Source of the DNA: Sphingomonas glaciei
GTDB taxonomy: Bacteria; Pseudomonadota; Alphaproteobacteria; Sphingomonadales; Sphingomonadaceae
Assembly: GCF_023380025.1 (NCBI RefSeq)
Contig: NZ_CP097253.1
Location: forward strand, 1,178,001-1,242,000
DNA: 64,000 nucleotides
Direction: 5' to 3'
The notes under the pieces are model-generated. The model did not search any database and was not told the origin of the DNA. It saw only the letters and a list, made by a program, of their open reading frames with translations. Shown piece after piece: positions 1 to 9,163 of this stretch. Positions within the stretch are counted from its first letter, which is position 1; the number at the start of each line of letters is the position of its first letter. A program made the position numbers and the translations under genes.

Positions 1-861
1 CTCGGCGAATTCGTCGCCAGCTTCCCAGGCCCGGACCATCGGCGCGCAGCCGGTCGCCTGGACCGCCACCATCCGCGGCCGCTCTGGGCCGATCAGCCCT
101 GCCGCTTCCATCTCGGCGAACGCCTTCCACATCCCGATCAGGCCGGTCCCGCCGCCGGTCGGATAGAAGATGACGTCCGGCAGTTCCCAGCCATATTGCT
201 CGGCCAGCTCCAGCCCCATTACCTTCTTGCCCTCGGCGCGATACGGCTCCTTGAGGGTCGAGACGTCGAACCAGCGGCCCGCCGCGGCGCCCTCGCCGAC
301 CAGCCGGCCGCATTCGTCGATCTGCCCGTCGGCGACCAGCACCCGGGCGCCATAGGCCTCGGCCTCGGCGATGTTGATCGGCGGGGTTTCCTCAGGGCAG
401 ATCACCGTCGCTTCGATCCCGGCCGCCGCGGCGTAGGCCGCCAGCGCCGCCCCGGCATTGCCATTGGTCGGAAGCGCCATCGCCGTCGTTCCGAAGTGCC
501 TGGCCATGCTGACCGCCATCGCGAGCCCGCGCGCCTTGAACGATCCGGTCGGCAGCCGCCCTTCGTCCTTGACCATCAGCGGGCGCACCCCGGCCCGATG
601 CGACAGGCGGGTGAGCGGAAGGATCGGCGTCTCGATCTCGCCCAGGCTGACCGGCTCGGCGCCCTCGGGCAGCGGGAGCAGTTCGCGCCATTTCCACATC
701 CCCGGCGCACGCCCGGCAAGAATTTCCCGGCTCAATGCCTTGCCGACCCGGTCGAGGTCGTAGCGCACCAGCAAGGGCCGCCCCGCGCGGCTGAGATTGT
801 GGATTTCGCCGGCGGCATAGGGCTCCCCGGTCAGCGAGCATTCGAGATGGGTGACGAACAT
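1..861 (-). CDS. thrC: Threonine synthase (partial, C-terminus beyond window)
   Basis: PLP enzyme converting O-phosphohomoserine to threonine in the cytosol. The frame is open from the ATG at 861 to the window edge (287 codons), so the C-terminus is missing. A short N-terminal segment with HLECSLTG precedes the PLP fold. Lys108 in TGSFKARG is the expected Schiff-base lysine, TNGNAGAALAAYA is the substrate/phosphate loop, and GGGTGLIG is the glycine-rich PLP-phosphate loop. Threonine dehydratase and cysteate synthase share the fold, but the N-terminal segment fits threonine synthase best. It is divergent from the receptor gene at 992. Confidence 0.87.
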   Translation of the reverse strand, partial: MFVTHLECSLTGEPYAAGEIHNLSRAGRPLLVRYDLDRVGKALSREILAGRAPGMWKWRELLPLPEGAEPVSLGEIETPILPLTRLSHRAGVRPLMVKDEGRLPTGSFKARGLAMAVSMARHFGTTAMALPTNGNAGAALAAYAAAAGIEATVICPEETPPINIAEAEAYGARVLVADGQIDECGRLVGEGAAAGRWFDVSTLKEPYRAEGKKVMGLELAEQYGWELPDVIFYPTGGGTGLIGMWKAFAEMEAAGLIGPERPRMVAVQATGCAPMVRAWEAGDEFAE

Positions 862-931
862 GCCGGCCGACTAGCGCAAGCCACTCGACAAGACGACCCC
901 GCCCGGCGACCAATGGCCGGCGCGACCTTGC

Positions 932-945
932 GATGTTGTATCATC
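932..945 (+). promoter_or_regulatory. Candidate Zur operator upstream of ZnuD-like receptor
   Basis: GATGTTGTATCATC lies 46 bp before the receptor start. Its core differs at one position from the ATGTTATATCAT half of proteobacterial Zur boxes, and the outer four bases form a perfect inverted repeat. The right half of the canonical box is poorly conserved. Known: ZnuD-type receptors are commonly repressed by Zur under zinc sufficiency. The match here was judged by eye. Confidence 0.4.
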
Positions 946-991
946 CGGCCTACGTGCCCGACAGCTTTTCCCAACCGGATCGACCTTCTTC

Positions 992-3073
992 ATGTTCGAA
1001 TTGCCCCTGGCCGTGCTGCTTGCCGCCACCGCCTCGCCCACCGTTCTCGCCTCTGCGCAAACGGCGGCCCAGCCGGCCGCTCGCAACAGCGACCATGACG
1101 CCACGCAGAACCAGGACATCGTGGTCACCGGCATCCGCCGCAATCGCGAGGACGTGCTCGGCGGGATCAGCGTGGTGTCGGGCGAGGAGCTTCAGCGCGA
1201 CCTCCGCTCGACCATCGGCGAGACCCTGATTCGCCAGCCGGGCGTGTCGGCGACCAGCTTCGGCCCCAACGCTTCGCGTCCGATCCTGCGCGGTCTCGGC
1301 GGTGAGCGCGTCCGCGTGCTCACCGACGGCATCGGCAGTCTCGACGTATCGACCTCCAGCGTCGACCACGCCGTCGCGATCAATCCGCTGACCGCCGACC
1401 GGATCGAGGTCCTTCGCGGCCCCGCGGCGCTGCTGTTCGGAAGCTCGGCGATCGGCGGCGTCGTCAATGTCATCGACAGCCGCATTCCGCGCAGCATGCC
1501 GGAAAGCCCGCTTCACATCGACGTCCTCGGAACGCTCGGCAGTGCCGCCGACGAGCGCTCGGCCAATGCCCGTATCGACGTGCCGGTCGGCCAGAACATC
1601 GTGCTTCACGCCGATGGCAGCCTGTTCAAGAGCAACGACGTGCGCACCGGCGGCTACATCCTGTCGCCCGCCCTGCGCGCCGAAGCGGCGGCCAGTGCCG
1701 ATTCCGAGATCCGCGAACTCGCCACCCTGCGCGGCGACCTCCCCAATTCGGCGGCCAAGTCCTCCGAAATCGCTGGCGGCGTCGCCTATATCGATGGCGG
1801 CTTCAACATCGGCGCCTCGATCGCTCGCTTCGACAATCTCTATGGCGCCCCGGTCCGTTACTCGCTCGATCCCGAAGCCGAGGCGGAGGAGGTTCGCCTC
1901 GACCAGAAACAGACCCGCTTCGACATCCGCGCCGAAATTCCGGTCGGCGGGTTCCTTGACCAGGTGAAGCTGCGCGGCGGCGCCGTCCGCTATCGCCATG
2001 ACGAGCTGGAGGAAAGCGGCGAGATCGGCACCACTTTCCGCAGCCGCGGCGAGGAAGGCCGGATCGAGGCGGTGCAGCGGACGGTCGGCGGCTGGGGCGG
2101 CGGTTTCGGCGTCCAGCTTCTCGATCGCCGGGTCAGCGTCGTCGGCGAGGAAAAGTATCTCCCCGCCAACCGGCAGCGCCAGCTGGGCCTGTTCACCCTG
2201 CAGAATTACGAGACGGGCCCCTACCGGGTCGAAGTCGGCGCCCGGGTCGAGCGCAGCCGCCTCACGGCCGAGGCCGACGCCGACCTCGGCAATCCGGCGC
2301 TGAAGCGCAATTTCACCAGCTTGGCCGGATCGATCGGCGGCAGCGTCGCGGTCGCCCCCGCCACCCGCGCCGGGCTCAACCTTTCCTATTCGCAGCGCGC
2401 GCCCTCGACCGACGAGCTGTTCGCCAACGGCCCGCATGCCGGCACCCAGGCGTTCGAGATCGGCAATCCCGGCTTCGGCAAGGAACGCAGCCTGTCGGTC
2501 GAAGCCAGCCTGCGCCGCTCGTCGGGGCCGCTGACCTTCGGGGTGAACCTCTATCACACCCGCTTCACCGACTTCATCTACCTCCAGCCGACCGACCAGG
2601 TCGAAGACGATCTGCCGGTCTATTTCTATCGCCAGAGCGATGCCCGCTTCACCGGGTTCGAGCTCGAAGGCCGGGCACGGCTGGGGACCTTCGGCGGGGT
2701 CGAACTCGCCGCCGATGCGCAGGCGGATTATGTCCGGGCGACCGTGAAGGGCTTCGGTCCCGCCCCACAGATCCCGCCGCTGCGCCTGCTCGGTGGGCTC
2801 GATGCAAGGGCCGGTGCGCTCGACGGCCGGATCGAGGTGGAGCACAGCTTCGCCCAGAACCGCAACGCCCCGGTCGAGACCGACACCGCGGGCTTCACCC
2901 TGCTCAACGCGTCGGTGAACTGGCGCCCACTGCAGGAGCGTCCGCAGCTTACCCTCGCGCTTCAGGCCAACAACCTGTTCGACGTCGAGGCCCGCCGCCA
3001 CACCAGCCTGCTCAAGGACTATGCCCCGATCGCCGGCCGCGACTTCCGCGCAACCGCGCGTCTCGCGTTCTGA
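992..3073 (+). CDS. TonB-dependent receptor, ZnuD-like
   Basis: Outer-membrane receptor of 693 residues, probably importing zinc or a zinc/haem chelate. A hydrophobic signal peptide (about residues 1-25) is followed by a TonB-box-like QDIVVTGIRR, a plug domain (about 40-150: RPILRGLGGERVRVLTDGIG, then EVLRGPAALLFGSSAIGGVV) and a beta-barrel ending in phenylalanine (RATARLAF). The plug wording and the barrel segment RYRHDELEESGEIGTTFRS resemble ZnuD of Neisseria and related alphaproteobacterial receptors. The candidate Zur site just upstream agrees. Substrate is inferred, not shown; other metals or haem remain possible. A long open frame on the opposite strand is a GC-driven shadow. Confidence 0.88.
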   Translation: MFELPLAVLLAATASPTVLASAQTAAQPAARNSDHDATQNQDIVVTGIRRNREDVLGGISVVSGEELQRDLRSTIGETLIRQPGVSATSFGPNASRPILRGLGGERVRVLTDGIGSLDVSTSSVDHAVAINPLTADRIEVLRGPAALLFGSSAIGGVVNVIDSRIPRSMPESPLHIDVLGTLGSAADERSANARIDVPVGQNIVLHADGSLFKSNDVRTGGYILSPALRAEAAASADSEIRELATLRGDLPNSAAKSSEIAGGVAYIDGGFNIGASIARFDNLYGAPVRYSLDPEAEAEEVRLDQKQTRFDIRAEIPVGGFLDQVKLRGGAVRYRHDELEESGEIGTTFRSRGEEGRIEAVQRTVGGWGGGFGVQLLDRRVSVVGEEKYLPANRQRQLGLFTLQNYETGPYRVEVGARVERSRLTAEADADLGNPALKRNFTSLAGSIGGSVAVAPATRAGLNLSYSQRAPSTDELFANGPHAGTQAFEIGNPGFGKERSLSVEASLRRSSGPLTFGVNLYHTRFTDFIYLQPTDQVEDDLPVYFYRQSDARFTGFELEGRARLGTFGGVELAADAQADYVRATVKGFGPAPQIPPLRLLGGLDARAGALDGRIEVEHSFAQNRNAPVETDTAGFTLLNASVNWRPLQERPQLTLALQANNLFDVEARRHTSLLKDYAPIAGRDFRATARLAF

Positions 3074-3076
3074 CGC

Positions 3077-3316
3077 TCAGGCGTTGCGATCGATGAAGGC
3101 GATGATCTGACTAAAACGAAGTGAAGCGAGCTCCTCGGCTCGCTTCACCTTCTCGGCAACCTGCTCCCTTTTCTCCTGCGTGCCCTCGTCAGAGTTGAGG
3201 ATTTCCGACGCGACTTCCTCGAGCCTTTCCAGCGTCATGGTGTGTTGCTGGTCGACCATCCGCTTAAGCTCGATCCTGATGGCCTCATCAGGGAAGTCGG
3301 GAGCAGGACCACTCAA
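3077..3316 (-). CDS. Hypothetical protein, last gene of psp-type operon
   Basis: A 79-residue soluble, highly charged, probably helical protein with no recognised motif. It starts inside an ATGA overlap with the upstream PspB-like gene and is therefore likely to be translationally coupled. Position at the end of the PspC operon suggests a role in envelope-stress signalling, but nothing in the sequence proves that. Its 3' half contains a 10-bp perfect inverted repeat that reads through codons. Confidence 0.65.
   Translation of the reverse strand: MSGPAPDFPDEAIRIELKRMVDQQHTMTLERLEEVASEILNSDEGTQEKREQVAEKVKRAEELASLRFSQIIAFIDRNA
3121..3148. repeat. Intragenic inverted repeat
   Basis: GTGAAGCGAG and CTCGCTTCAC form a perfect 10-bp stem with an 8-base loop inside the 79-residue gene. 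It could be an mRNA-stabilising or processing hairpin near the operon end, or simply coding chance (VKRAEELAS). Confidence 0.4.
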
Positions 3317-3567
3317 AGGTCGATCCCGCTGGCGATCGCCTCCAGTTTGCGGATCCGGGCCTTGAGGTCGGCCAGTTCGATCCGGTCAGTGCCGCTGGCT
3401 CCCGCAGCGGCGACCGGTTCGTCGGCCTGGGGCCGGCCGCTCGCCAGTTCCAGCTTGCGCACCTCGAGCCAGCCGAACCAGGCGCGGGAGGCGAACATCC
3501 CGGCGACCAGCAGCCCGGTCAGGACCAGGGTTCCGGTCAGTGCGATGAGGGACAAGTTGGTCATCAT
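3313..3567 (-). CDS. PspB-like small membrane protein
   Basis: 84 residues with one N-terminal transmembrane helix (about residues 5-27), a polar linker and a short C-terminal helix (LADLKARIRKLEAIASG). This matches the layout of PspB: an inner-membrane helix followed by a cytoplasmic leucine-zipper-like segment. Sequence identity to PspB is weak and the call leans on context. The start overlaps the pspC stop as ATGA, and the gene overlaps its downstream neighbour the same way. In the family PspB and PspC sense membrane stress and release PspA inhibition. Confidence 0.55.
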   Translation of the reverse strand: MMTNLSLIALTGTLVLTGLLVAGMFASRAWFGWLEVRKLELASGRPQADEPVAAAGASGTDRIELADLKARIRKLEAIASGIDL

Positions 3568-3950
3568 GCCTTCTCCGTGCGAAGCGCCTCGATCTCACGG
3601 GCAAGCGCGTCGCTTTCGCTGTTGTTGATGTGGTGGTCGATGGCCATCATCCGGCGGTCGGTGGTGTCGAGCTTTTCGCGCAGGTCCTTGACGCTGGCGC
3701 GCGGCGCCTCACCCATCCGCTCATAGTCGCTCCGCCGTCCCTTGAGCTTGCTCATGGCGGCCGCTCCGACCAGCCCGCAGATGAAATAGGCCAGCAGCGC
3801 CTGCCACACCGTGACGAAGGTCAGCAGCGGAACCGCGACAAAGGCGATCCGGACAAAGGTGGGATCGACATTCAGCGAGCGGCCGATGCCGGCACAAACA
3901 CCGATGAGCTTGCGGTCGCGGCGGTCGAGGCTGAAGGCGGGGCGTTTCAT
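3564..3950 (-). CDS. pspC: PspC domain envelope-stress protein
   Basis: 128-residue inner-membrane protein. The N-terminus FSLDRRDRKLIGVCAGIGRS and the following hydrophobic region (about residues 30-65) form a PspC domain: short cytoplasmic segment, helix with VDPTFVRIAFV, and a second hydrophobic stretch. The C-terminal third is charged and probably coiled-coil. PspC acts with PspB in the phage-shock response to membrane damage. The gene is third in a five-gene operon transcribed from a sigma-54 promoter near 4338; no pspA or pspF is present in the window. Confidence 0.85.
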   Translation of the reverse strand: MKRPAFSLDRRDRKLIGVCAGIGRSLNVDPTFVRIAFVAVPLLTFVTVWQALLAYFICGLVGAAAMSKLKGRRSDYERMGEAPRASVKDLREKLDTTDRRMMAIDHHINNSESDALAREIEALRTEKA

Positions 3951-3992
3951 GGTCGTGGTCCTCGAAAGGAGGGGGTGGGAGGCGATCAGGCT

Positions 3993-4154
3993 CTAGCGCT
4001 TGATCAGGTTGAACAGGCTTTGCAGGGTTCCGGCGAGCCAGATGTCGACGGTGTCGAGCACCTGGCCGACCGGTCCGAGTTCGGCCGGGGCGGCGGAGAT
4101 CGGTCCGAGATATTCGAACCGGGCACCGGCCTTGGTGACGACCGGCTCAAGCAT
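3993..4154 (-). CDS. Small ORF, 53 aa, psp operon
   Basis: Begins at an ATG eight bases inside the end of the upstream 42-residue ORF, a layout typical of translational coupling. The protein (MLEPVVTKAGARFEYLGPIS at its N-terminus) ends FNLIKR, with an amphipathic stretch TVDIWLAGTLQSLF in the C-terminal half and no signal peptide of its own. It lies 42 bp before pspC. It may be a separate peptide, or the mature half of one secreted protein split by a frameshift from the preceding signal-peptide ORF. Function unknown. Confidence 0.5.
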   Translation of the reverse strand: MLEPVVTKAGARFEYLGPISAAPAELGPVGQVLDTVDIWLAGTLQSLFNLIKR

Positions 4155-4275
4155 AGAAGGCGATCTTCACCGGGGCGGCGACGGCGACGCTCGCCGGGGC
4201 GATGGCGGATCCGACGGCGAGGCCACTGACCAGCAGGGCGGCGACGGCGGAGAAGAGAGTGGTCTTGATGTTCAT
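4147..4275 (-). CDS. Secreted/membrane micropeptide, 42 aa, first gene of psp-type operon
   Basis: The start at 4275 is chosen because AAGGAG lies 7 bases upstream. The peptide begins MNIKTTLFSAVAALLVSG and continues with small residues to a possible signal-peptidase site (ASVAVAAP). Almost the whole ORF is signal peptide, so the product is either a tiny membrane peptide or the leader of the following ORF in another frame. It is the first gene downstream of the sigma-54 promoter. Confidence 0.5.
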   Translation of the reverse strand: MNIKTTLFSAVAALLVSGLAVGSAIAPASVAVAAPVKIAFYA

Positions 4276-4329
4276 GATCTGGCTCCTTGGATCTGGTTGC
4301 CGGCCGTTCGACCGGTCATGCCGTTCATG

Positions 4330-4346
4330 ATGCAGCAAGCGTGCCA
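4330..4346 (-). promoter_or_regulatory. Sigma-54 (RpoN) promoter of the psp-type operon
   Basis: On the minus strand TGGCACG, four bases, then CTGCAT: the invariant GG and GC are separated by exactly 10 bp, as in the -24/-12 consensus. It lies 55 bp upstream of the 42-residue ORF and points at it. Known: psp operons are classically driven by sigma-54 with the enhancer protein PspF. Confidence 0.75.
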
Positions 4347-4447
4347 ATCCCGGTTTTCCTTCATTCTTTTAGCGGTACGCCACTGATTGTGAGCTGGGTT
4401 GGTGGGATTTCCCACGTGGCATGGTGTCCCGTCCCAAGTTGGTCGTC

Positions 4448-4472
4448 GGAACCCGCGCGGCGGTCGCGCGTC
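4448..4472 (+). promoter_or_regulatory. Candidate EcfG-type general stress promoter
   Basis: GGAAC, 16 bases, CGTC, ending 40 bp before the start at 4513. The alphaproteobacterial EcfG consensus is GGAAC-N16/17-CGTT, so one position of the -10 element differs. Confidence 0.4.
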
Positions 4473-4512
4473 ATTCCCGCAACAACAGTCACAATCACAC
4501 AAAGGGTGGACC

Positions 4513-4764
4513 ATGCTGGGCAAGATCGCAGGCGCAATCATCGGAAATCGTATCGCTGGCCGCAACGACGGGGTGAAGGGCGCGCTGCTCGGCGCTGCGG
4601 GCGCTCGCCTCGCCTCGCGCGGGCTGGGGCCGCTCGGCACCGCGCTGGCGGTCGGCTACGGCGCCAAGAAGCTCTATGAGTGGAACCGCGCGCGCAAGGC
4701 CAACCCGCGCTATCCGTCGGACGCGACGCCCGCGCAGCGCTCGGTCCGCACCCACGGCGTCTGA
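4513..4764 (+). CDS. Hypothetical glycine-zipper-like small protein
   Basis: 83 residues. The first 55 are rich in Gly, Ala and small hydrophobic residues with GxxxG-type spacing (AGAIIGNRIAGR, GALLGAAGARLASRG), suggesting membrane association. The C-terminus is basic and polar (YEWNRARKANPRYP). The ATG at 4513 is preceded by a G-rich AAAGGGTGGA. It is followed by a factor-independent terminator and so is monocistronic. The candidate EcfG promoter upstream would make it a stress-induced protein. Function unknown. Confidence 0.65.
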   Translation: MLGKIAGAIIGNRIAGRNDGVKGALLGAAGARLASRGLGPLGTALAVGYGAKKLYEWNRARKANPRYPSDATPAQRSVRTHGV

Positions 4765-4771
4765 ACCTTAG

Positions 4772-6552
<1,781 letters not shown>

Positions 6553-6553
<1 letters not shown>

Positions 6554-7566
6554 TGCCGACCAAGAACATGATCGAGGCGATCAACGACGCCCACCGCGTG
6601 ACCATGGCCGCCGATCCCGACATCGTCGTGTTCGGTGAGGACGTCGGCTACTTCGGCGGCGTGTTCCGCGCCACTGCCGGCCTCCAGCAGGAGTTCGGCA
6701 AGACCCGCTGCTTCGACGCGCCTATCAGCGAAGGCGGGATCATCGGTGCCGCGGTTGGCATGGCCGCTTATGGCCTGAAGCCGGTGGTCGAGATCCAATT
6801 CGCCGATTACATCTATCCCGGCTACGACCAGATCGTCTCCGAGGTCGCCCGGATGCGTTATCGCACCGCCGGCGAGTGGACCATGCCGATGGTCATTCGC
6901 TCCCCCTATGGCGGCGGCATCTTCGGCGGCCAGACCCATAGCCAAAGCCCCGAGGCGCTGTTCACCCACGTCGCTGGCCTCAAAGTCGTCATCCCCTCGA
7001 CCCCCCTTGACGCCAAGGGCCTGCTGATCGCCGCCATCGAGGATCCGGACCCGGTCCTCTTCTTCGAGCCCAAGCGCATCTACAACGGTCCGTTCGACGG
7101 CCACCACGACCGCCCGGTGACCCCCTGGGCCAGGCACCCCGACAGCGAAGTGCCCGACGGGCACTATACCGTGCCGCTGGGCAAGGCGCGGATCGTGCGA
7201 CCCGGCAACGACCTCACCGTCATCGCCTATGGCACGATGGTCCACGTCGCGCTTGCTGCGGTCGAGGAGAATGGCATCGACGCCGAGGTGATCGACCTGC
7301 GCACCCTCGTTCCGCTCGACATCGCGACGATCGAGGAAAGCGTGAAGAAGACCGGCCGCGCGCTGGTGGTGCAGGAAGCGACCAAGACCAGCGGCTTCGG
7401 GTCCGAACTCGCCACCCTTATCCAGGAGCGCTGCTTCTACCACCTCGAAGCGCCGGTCGCGCGCGTGACCGGCTGGGACACGCCCTACCCCCACGCCTAC
7501 GAATGGATCTACTTCCCTGGCCCGATCCGGATGCGCCAGGCTCTCGAGAAAGTGATGGCCGAGTAA
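6553..7566 (+). CDS. bkdA2: Branched-chain 2-oxoacid dehydrogenase E1 component, beta subunit
   Basis: 337 residues. A transketolase-type pyrimidine-binding domain fills the N-terminal half (VVFGEDVGYFGGVFRATAGL, DAPISEGGIIGAAVGMA) and a transketolase C-terminal domain follows (VIDLRTLVPLDIATIEESVK). With E1alpha it forms the alpha2beta2 decarboxylase. It shares single-base TGATG and TAATG junctions with the E1alpha and E2 genes, so the three are one operon. No E3 (dihydrolipoamide dehydrogenase) gene follows; it must come from elsewhere. Confidence 0.94.
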
Positions 7567-8849
7567 TGGCGACCTACCTCTTCAAGCTCCCCGACATCGG
7601 CGAAGGCATTGCCGAGGCCGAGATCGTCGCCTGGCACATCAAGGTCGGCGACCGGGTCGAGGAAGACCAGCAGTTGGCCGACATGATGACCGACAAGGCG
7701 ACGGTGGAGATGGAATCGCCCGTCGCCGGAATCGTCCGCAAGCTGGCAGGCGAAGTCGGGGACCAGATCGCGATCGGTTCGGTGCTGGTCGAGATCGAGA
7801 CCGACGGCGCGGCTGCCACTGCAGCCCCGGCTGCGACTGAGGAAGTGCCGCTGGCCGATGGTGCCGCCGTGCCGACCGAAGCGCAGGAAGAAGCCAACCC
7901 GACGCTGGAAGTTGCCGACGAGCCCGCTCCGGTCGCAGCGCCAGCGCCGCTGCCCGAGCCTGCCACTCCCGCCGCGCCTGCGGCGGAACACAAGACCCAG
8001 GTCCTTACCACCCCCGCTGTCCGTGCCCGCGCGCGCGACCTCGGCATCGACCTTGCCCAGGTGAAGCACCAGGGCGAGCACATCCGCCACGCCGATCTCG
8101 ACGCCTATCTCCTCTACAACGGCGGGCAGGTCTCTGGACGCGCCACCGGCGCGCTGCGCGCCGACGAGCAGATCAAGGTCGTCGGCCTCCGCCGCAAGAT
8201 CGCGGAGAATATGCAGGCTGCCAAGCGCCGCATCCCGCACTTCGCCCTGGTCGAGGAATATGACGTCACCGCGCTGGAGGAAACCCGCGCGATGATGAAC
8301 CGTGATCGCGGCTCCAACCCCAAGCTCACTCTGCTGCCGTTCCTGATCACTGCGCTGAACAAGGCACTAGCCGACTTCCCGATGATCAACGCCACCTACG
8401 ATGATGAGGCCAACGTCATCACCCGCCACGGCAGCGTCCACATGGGCATGGCGGCGCAGACCCCGAACGGGCTGATGGTCCCGGTGATCCGCAATGCCGA
8501 GCGGCTGTCGGTGTGGCAGCTCGCCACCGAGGTCGCCCGCCTGTCGGATGCCGCAAAGACCGGCAAGGCCACGCGCGAGGAGCTCAGCAACCCCACCTTC
8601 ACCATCAGCTCGCTCGGGCCGATGGGCGGGGTCGTCTCCACCCCCGTCATCTCGCCCCCGCAGGTCGCCACGATCGCGGTCAACAAGGTCGAGGAGAAGG
8701 TGGTGCCGGTGAACGGCGAGCTGGAGATCCGCAAGCGGATGAACCTGTCGCTGTCCTGCGATCACCGTGTGGTCGATGGCTGGGACGCGGCAAGCTTCCT
8801 CGCGAGCCTCAAGCCGCTGATCGAGAACCCGCTGCGCCTGCTTGCCTGA
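7566..8849 (+). CDS. bkdB: Branched-chain 2-oxoacid dehydrogenase E2 (lipoamide acyltransferase)
   Basis: 427 residues. Domains in order: one lipoyl domain (residues 1-80, lipoyl Lys44 in MTDKATVEM), an Ala/Pro/Glu-rich linker (about 85-155), a peripheral subunit-binding domain (about 158-195, TPAVRARARDLGIDL) and the catalytic acyltransferase domain ending with the active-site SCDHRVVDGWDAA. It accepts the acyl group from E1 and passes it to CoA. Last gene of the bkd operon; an 18-nt gap separates it from a converging gene. Confidence 0.94.
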   Translation: MATYLFKLPDIGEGIAEAEIVAWHIKVGDRVEEDQQLADMMTDKATVEMESPVAGIVRKLAGEVGDQIAIGSVLVEIETDGAAATAAPAATEEVPLADGAAVPTEAQEEANPTLEVADEPAPVAAPAPLPEPATPAAPAAEHKTQVLTTPAVRARARDLGIDLAQVKHQGEHIRHADLDAYLLYNGGQVSGRATGALRADEQIKVVGLRRKIAENMQAAKRRIPHFALVEEYDVTALEETRAMMNRDRGSNPKLTLLPFLITALNKALADFPMINATYDDEANVITRHGSVHMGMAAQTPNGLMVPVIRNAERLSVWQLATEVARLSDAAKTGKATREELSNPTFTISSLGPMGGVVSTPVISPPQVATIAVNKVEEKVVPVNGELEIRKRMNLSLSCDHRVVDGWDAASFLASLKPLIENPLRLLA

Positions 8850-8870
8850 GCAGAGGCTGGCGCGGCGGCC

Positions 8871-9113
8871 TCAATCGCGGCCGATCTCGCGCCAGCTCTT
8901 CTCCGTGACCTCGACGTCGAACTTCTTGGCCGCGGCGAGGATGCGCTTCCACGCTTCGTCGCGCTCCTTGTCGCTGACGCCCTTGACCTGATTGAAGCGC
9001 GCGATCGCGTTGCGGACGTGCTTTGCGTCCTCGATCGGCTCCTTGCGCTGCTCCTGGAAGGCGAACTGGCGGGCGGACAGGTCGTCGCGATCTTTTTGGT
9101 CGAGCTTGGCCAT
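8871..9113 (-). CDS. DUF6582-type small protein
   Basis: 80-residue charged, helical protein. The pattern MAKLDQKDRDDL, KHVRNAIARFNQVKGVS and ERDEAWKRILAAAKKF matches a small family often labelled DUF6582, of unknown function. Two adjacent ATGs (9116 and 9113) are possible starts. AAGGAG lies a few bases upstream but is buried in one arm of a 12-bp perfect hairpin. It follows azoR by 50 bp on the same strand and may be co-transcribed with it. Confidence 0.75.
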   Translation of the reverse strand: MAKLDQKDRDDLSARQFAFQEQRKEPIEDAKHVRNAIARFNQVKGVSDKERDEAWKRILAAAKKFDVEVTEKSWREIGRD

Positions 9114-9121
9114 CATGGGTC

Positions 9122-9152
9122 TCCTTCGCCGGGAAAACGCCCCGGCGAAGGA
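9122..9152 (-). promoter_or_regulatory. Perfect hairpin covering the ribosome binding site of the DUF6582 gene
   Basis: TCCTTCGCCGGG and CCCGGCGAAGGA pair over 12 bp with a 7-base loop. On the minus strand the 3' arm contains the AAGGA of the Shine-Dalgarno sequence for the gene starting at 9113. There is no U-tract, so a simple intrinsic terminator is less likely than translational control or processing between the two cistrons. Confidence 0.55.
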
Positions 9153-9163
9153 CCTGTGCCGTA

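Noticed and set aside
196..1098. 300-codon plus-strand open frame opposite the threonine synthase
   Set aside because: Arg/Gly-rich shadow; the minus-strand frame shows clear PLP-enzyme motifs.
950..3001. 683-codon open frame antisense to the TonB receptor
   Set aside because: Low-complexity, Asp/Gly/Arg-rich translation with no motif; it is a third-position-GC shadow of the receptor gene.
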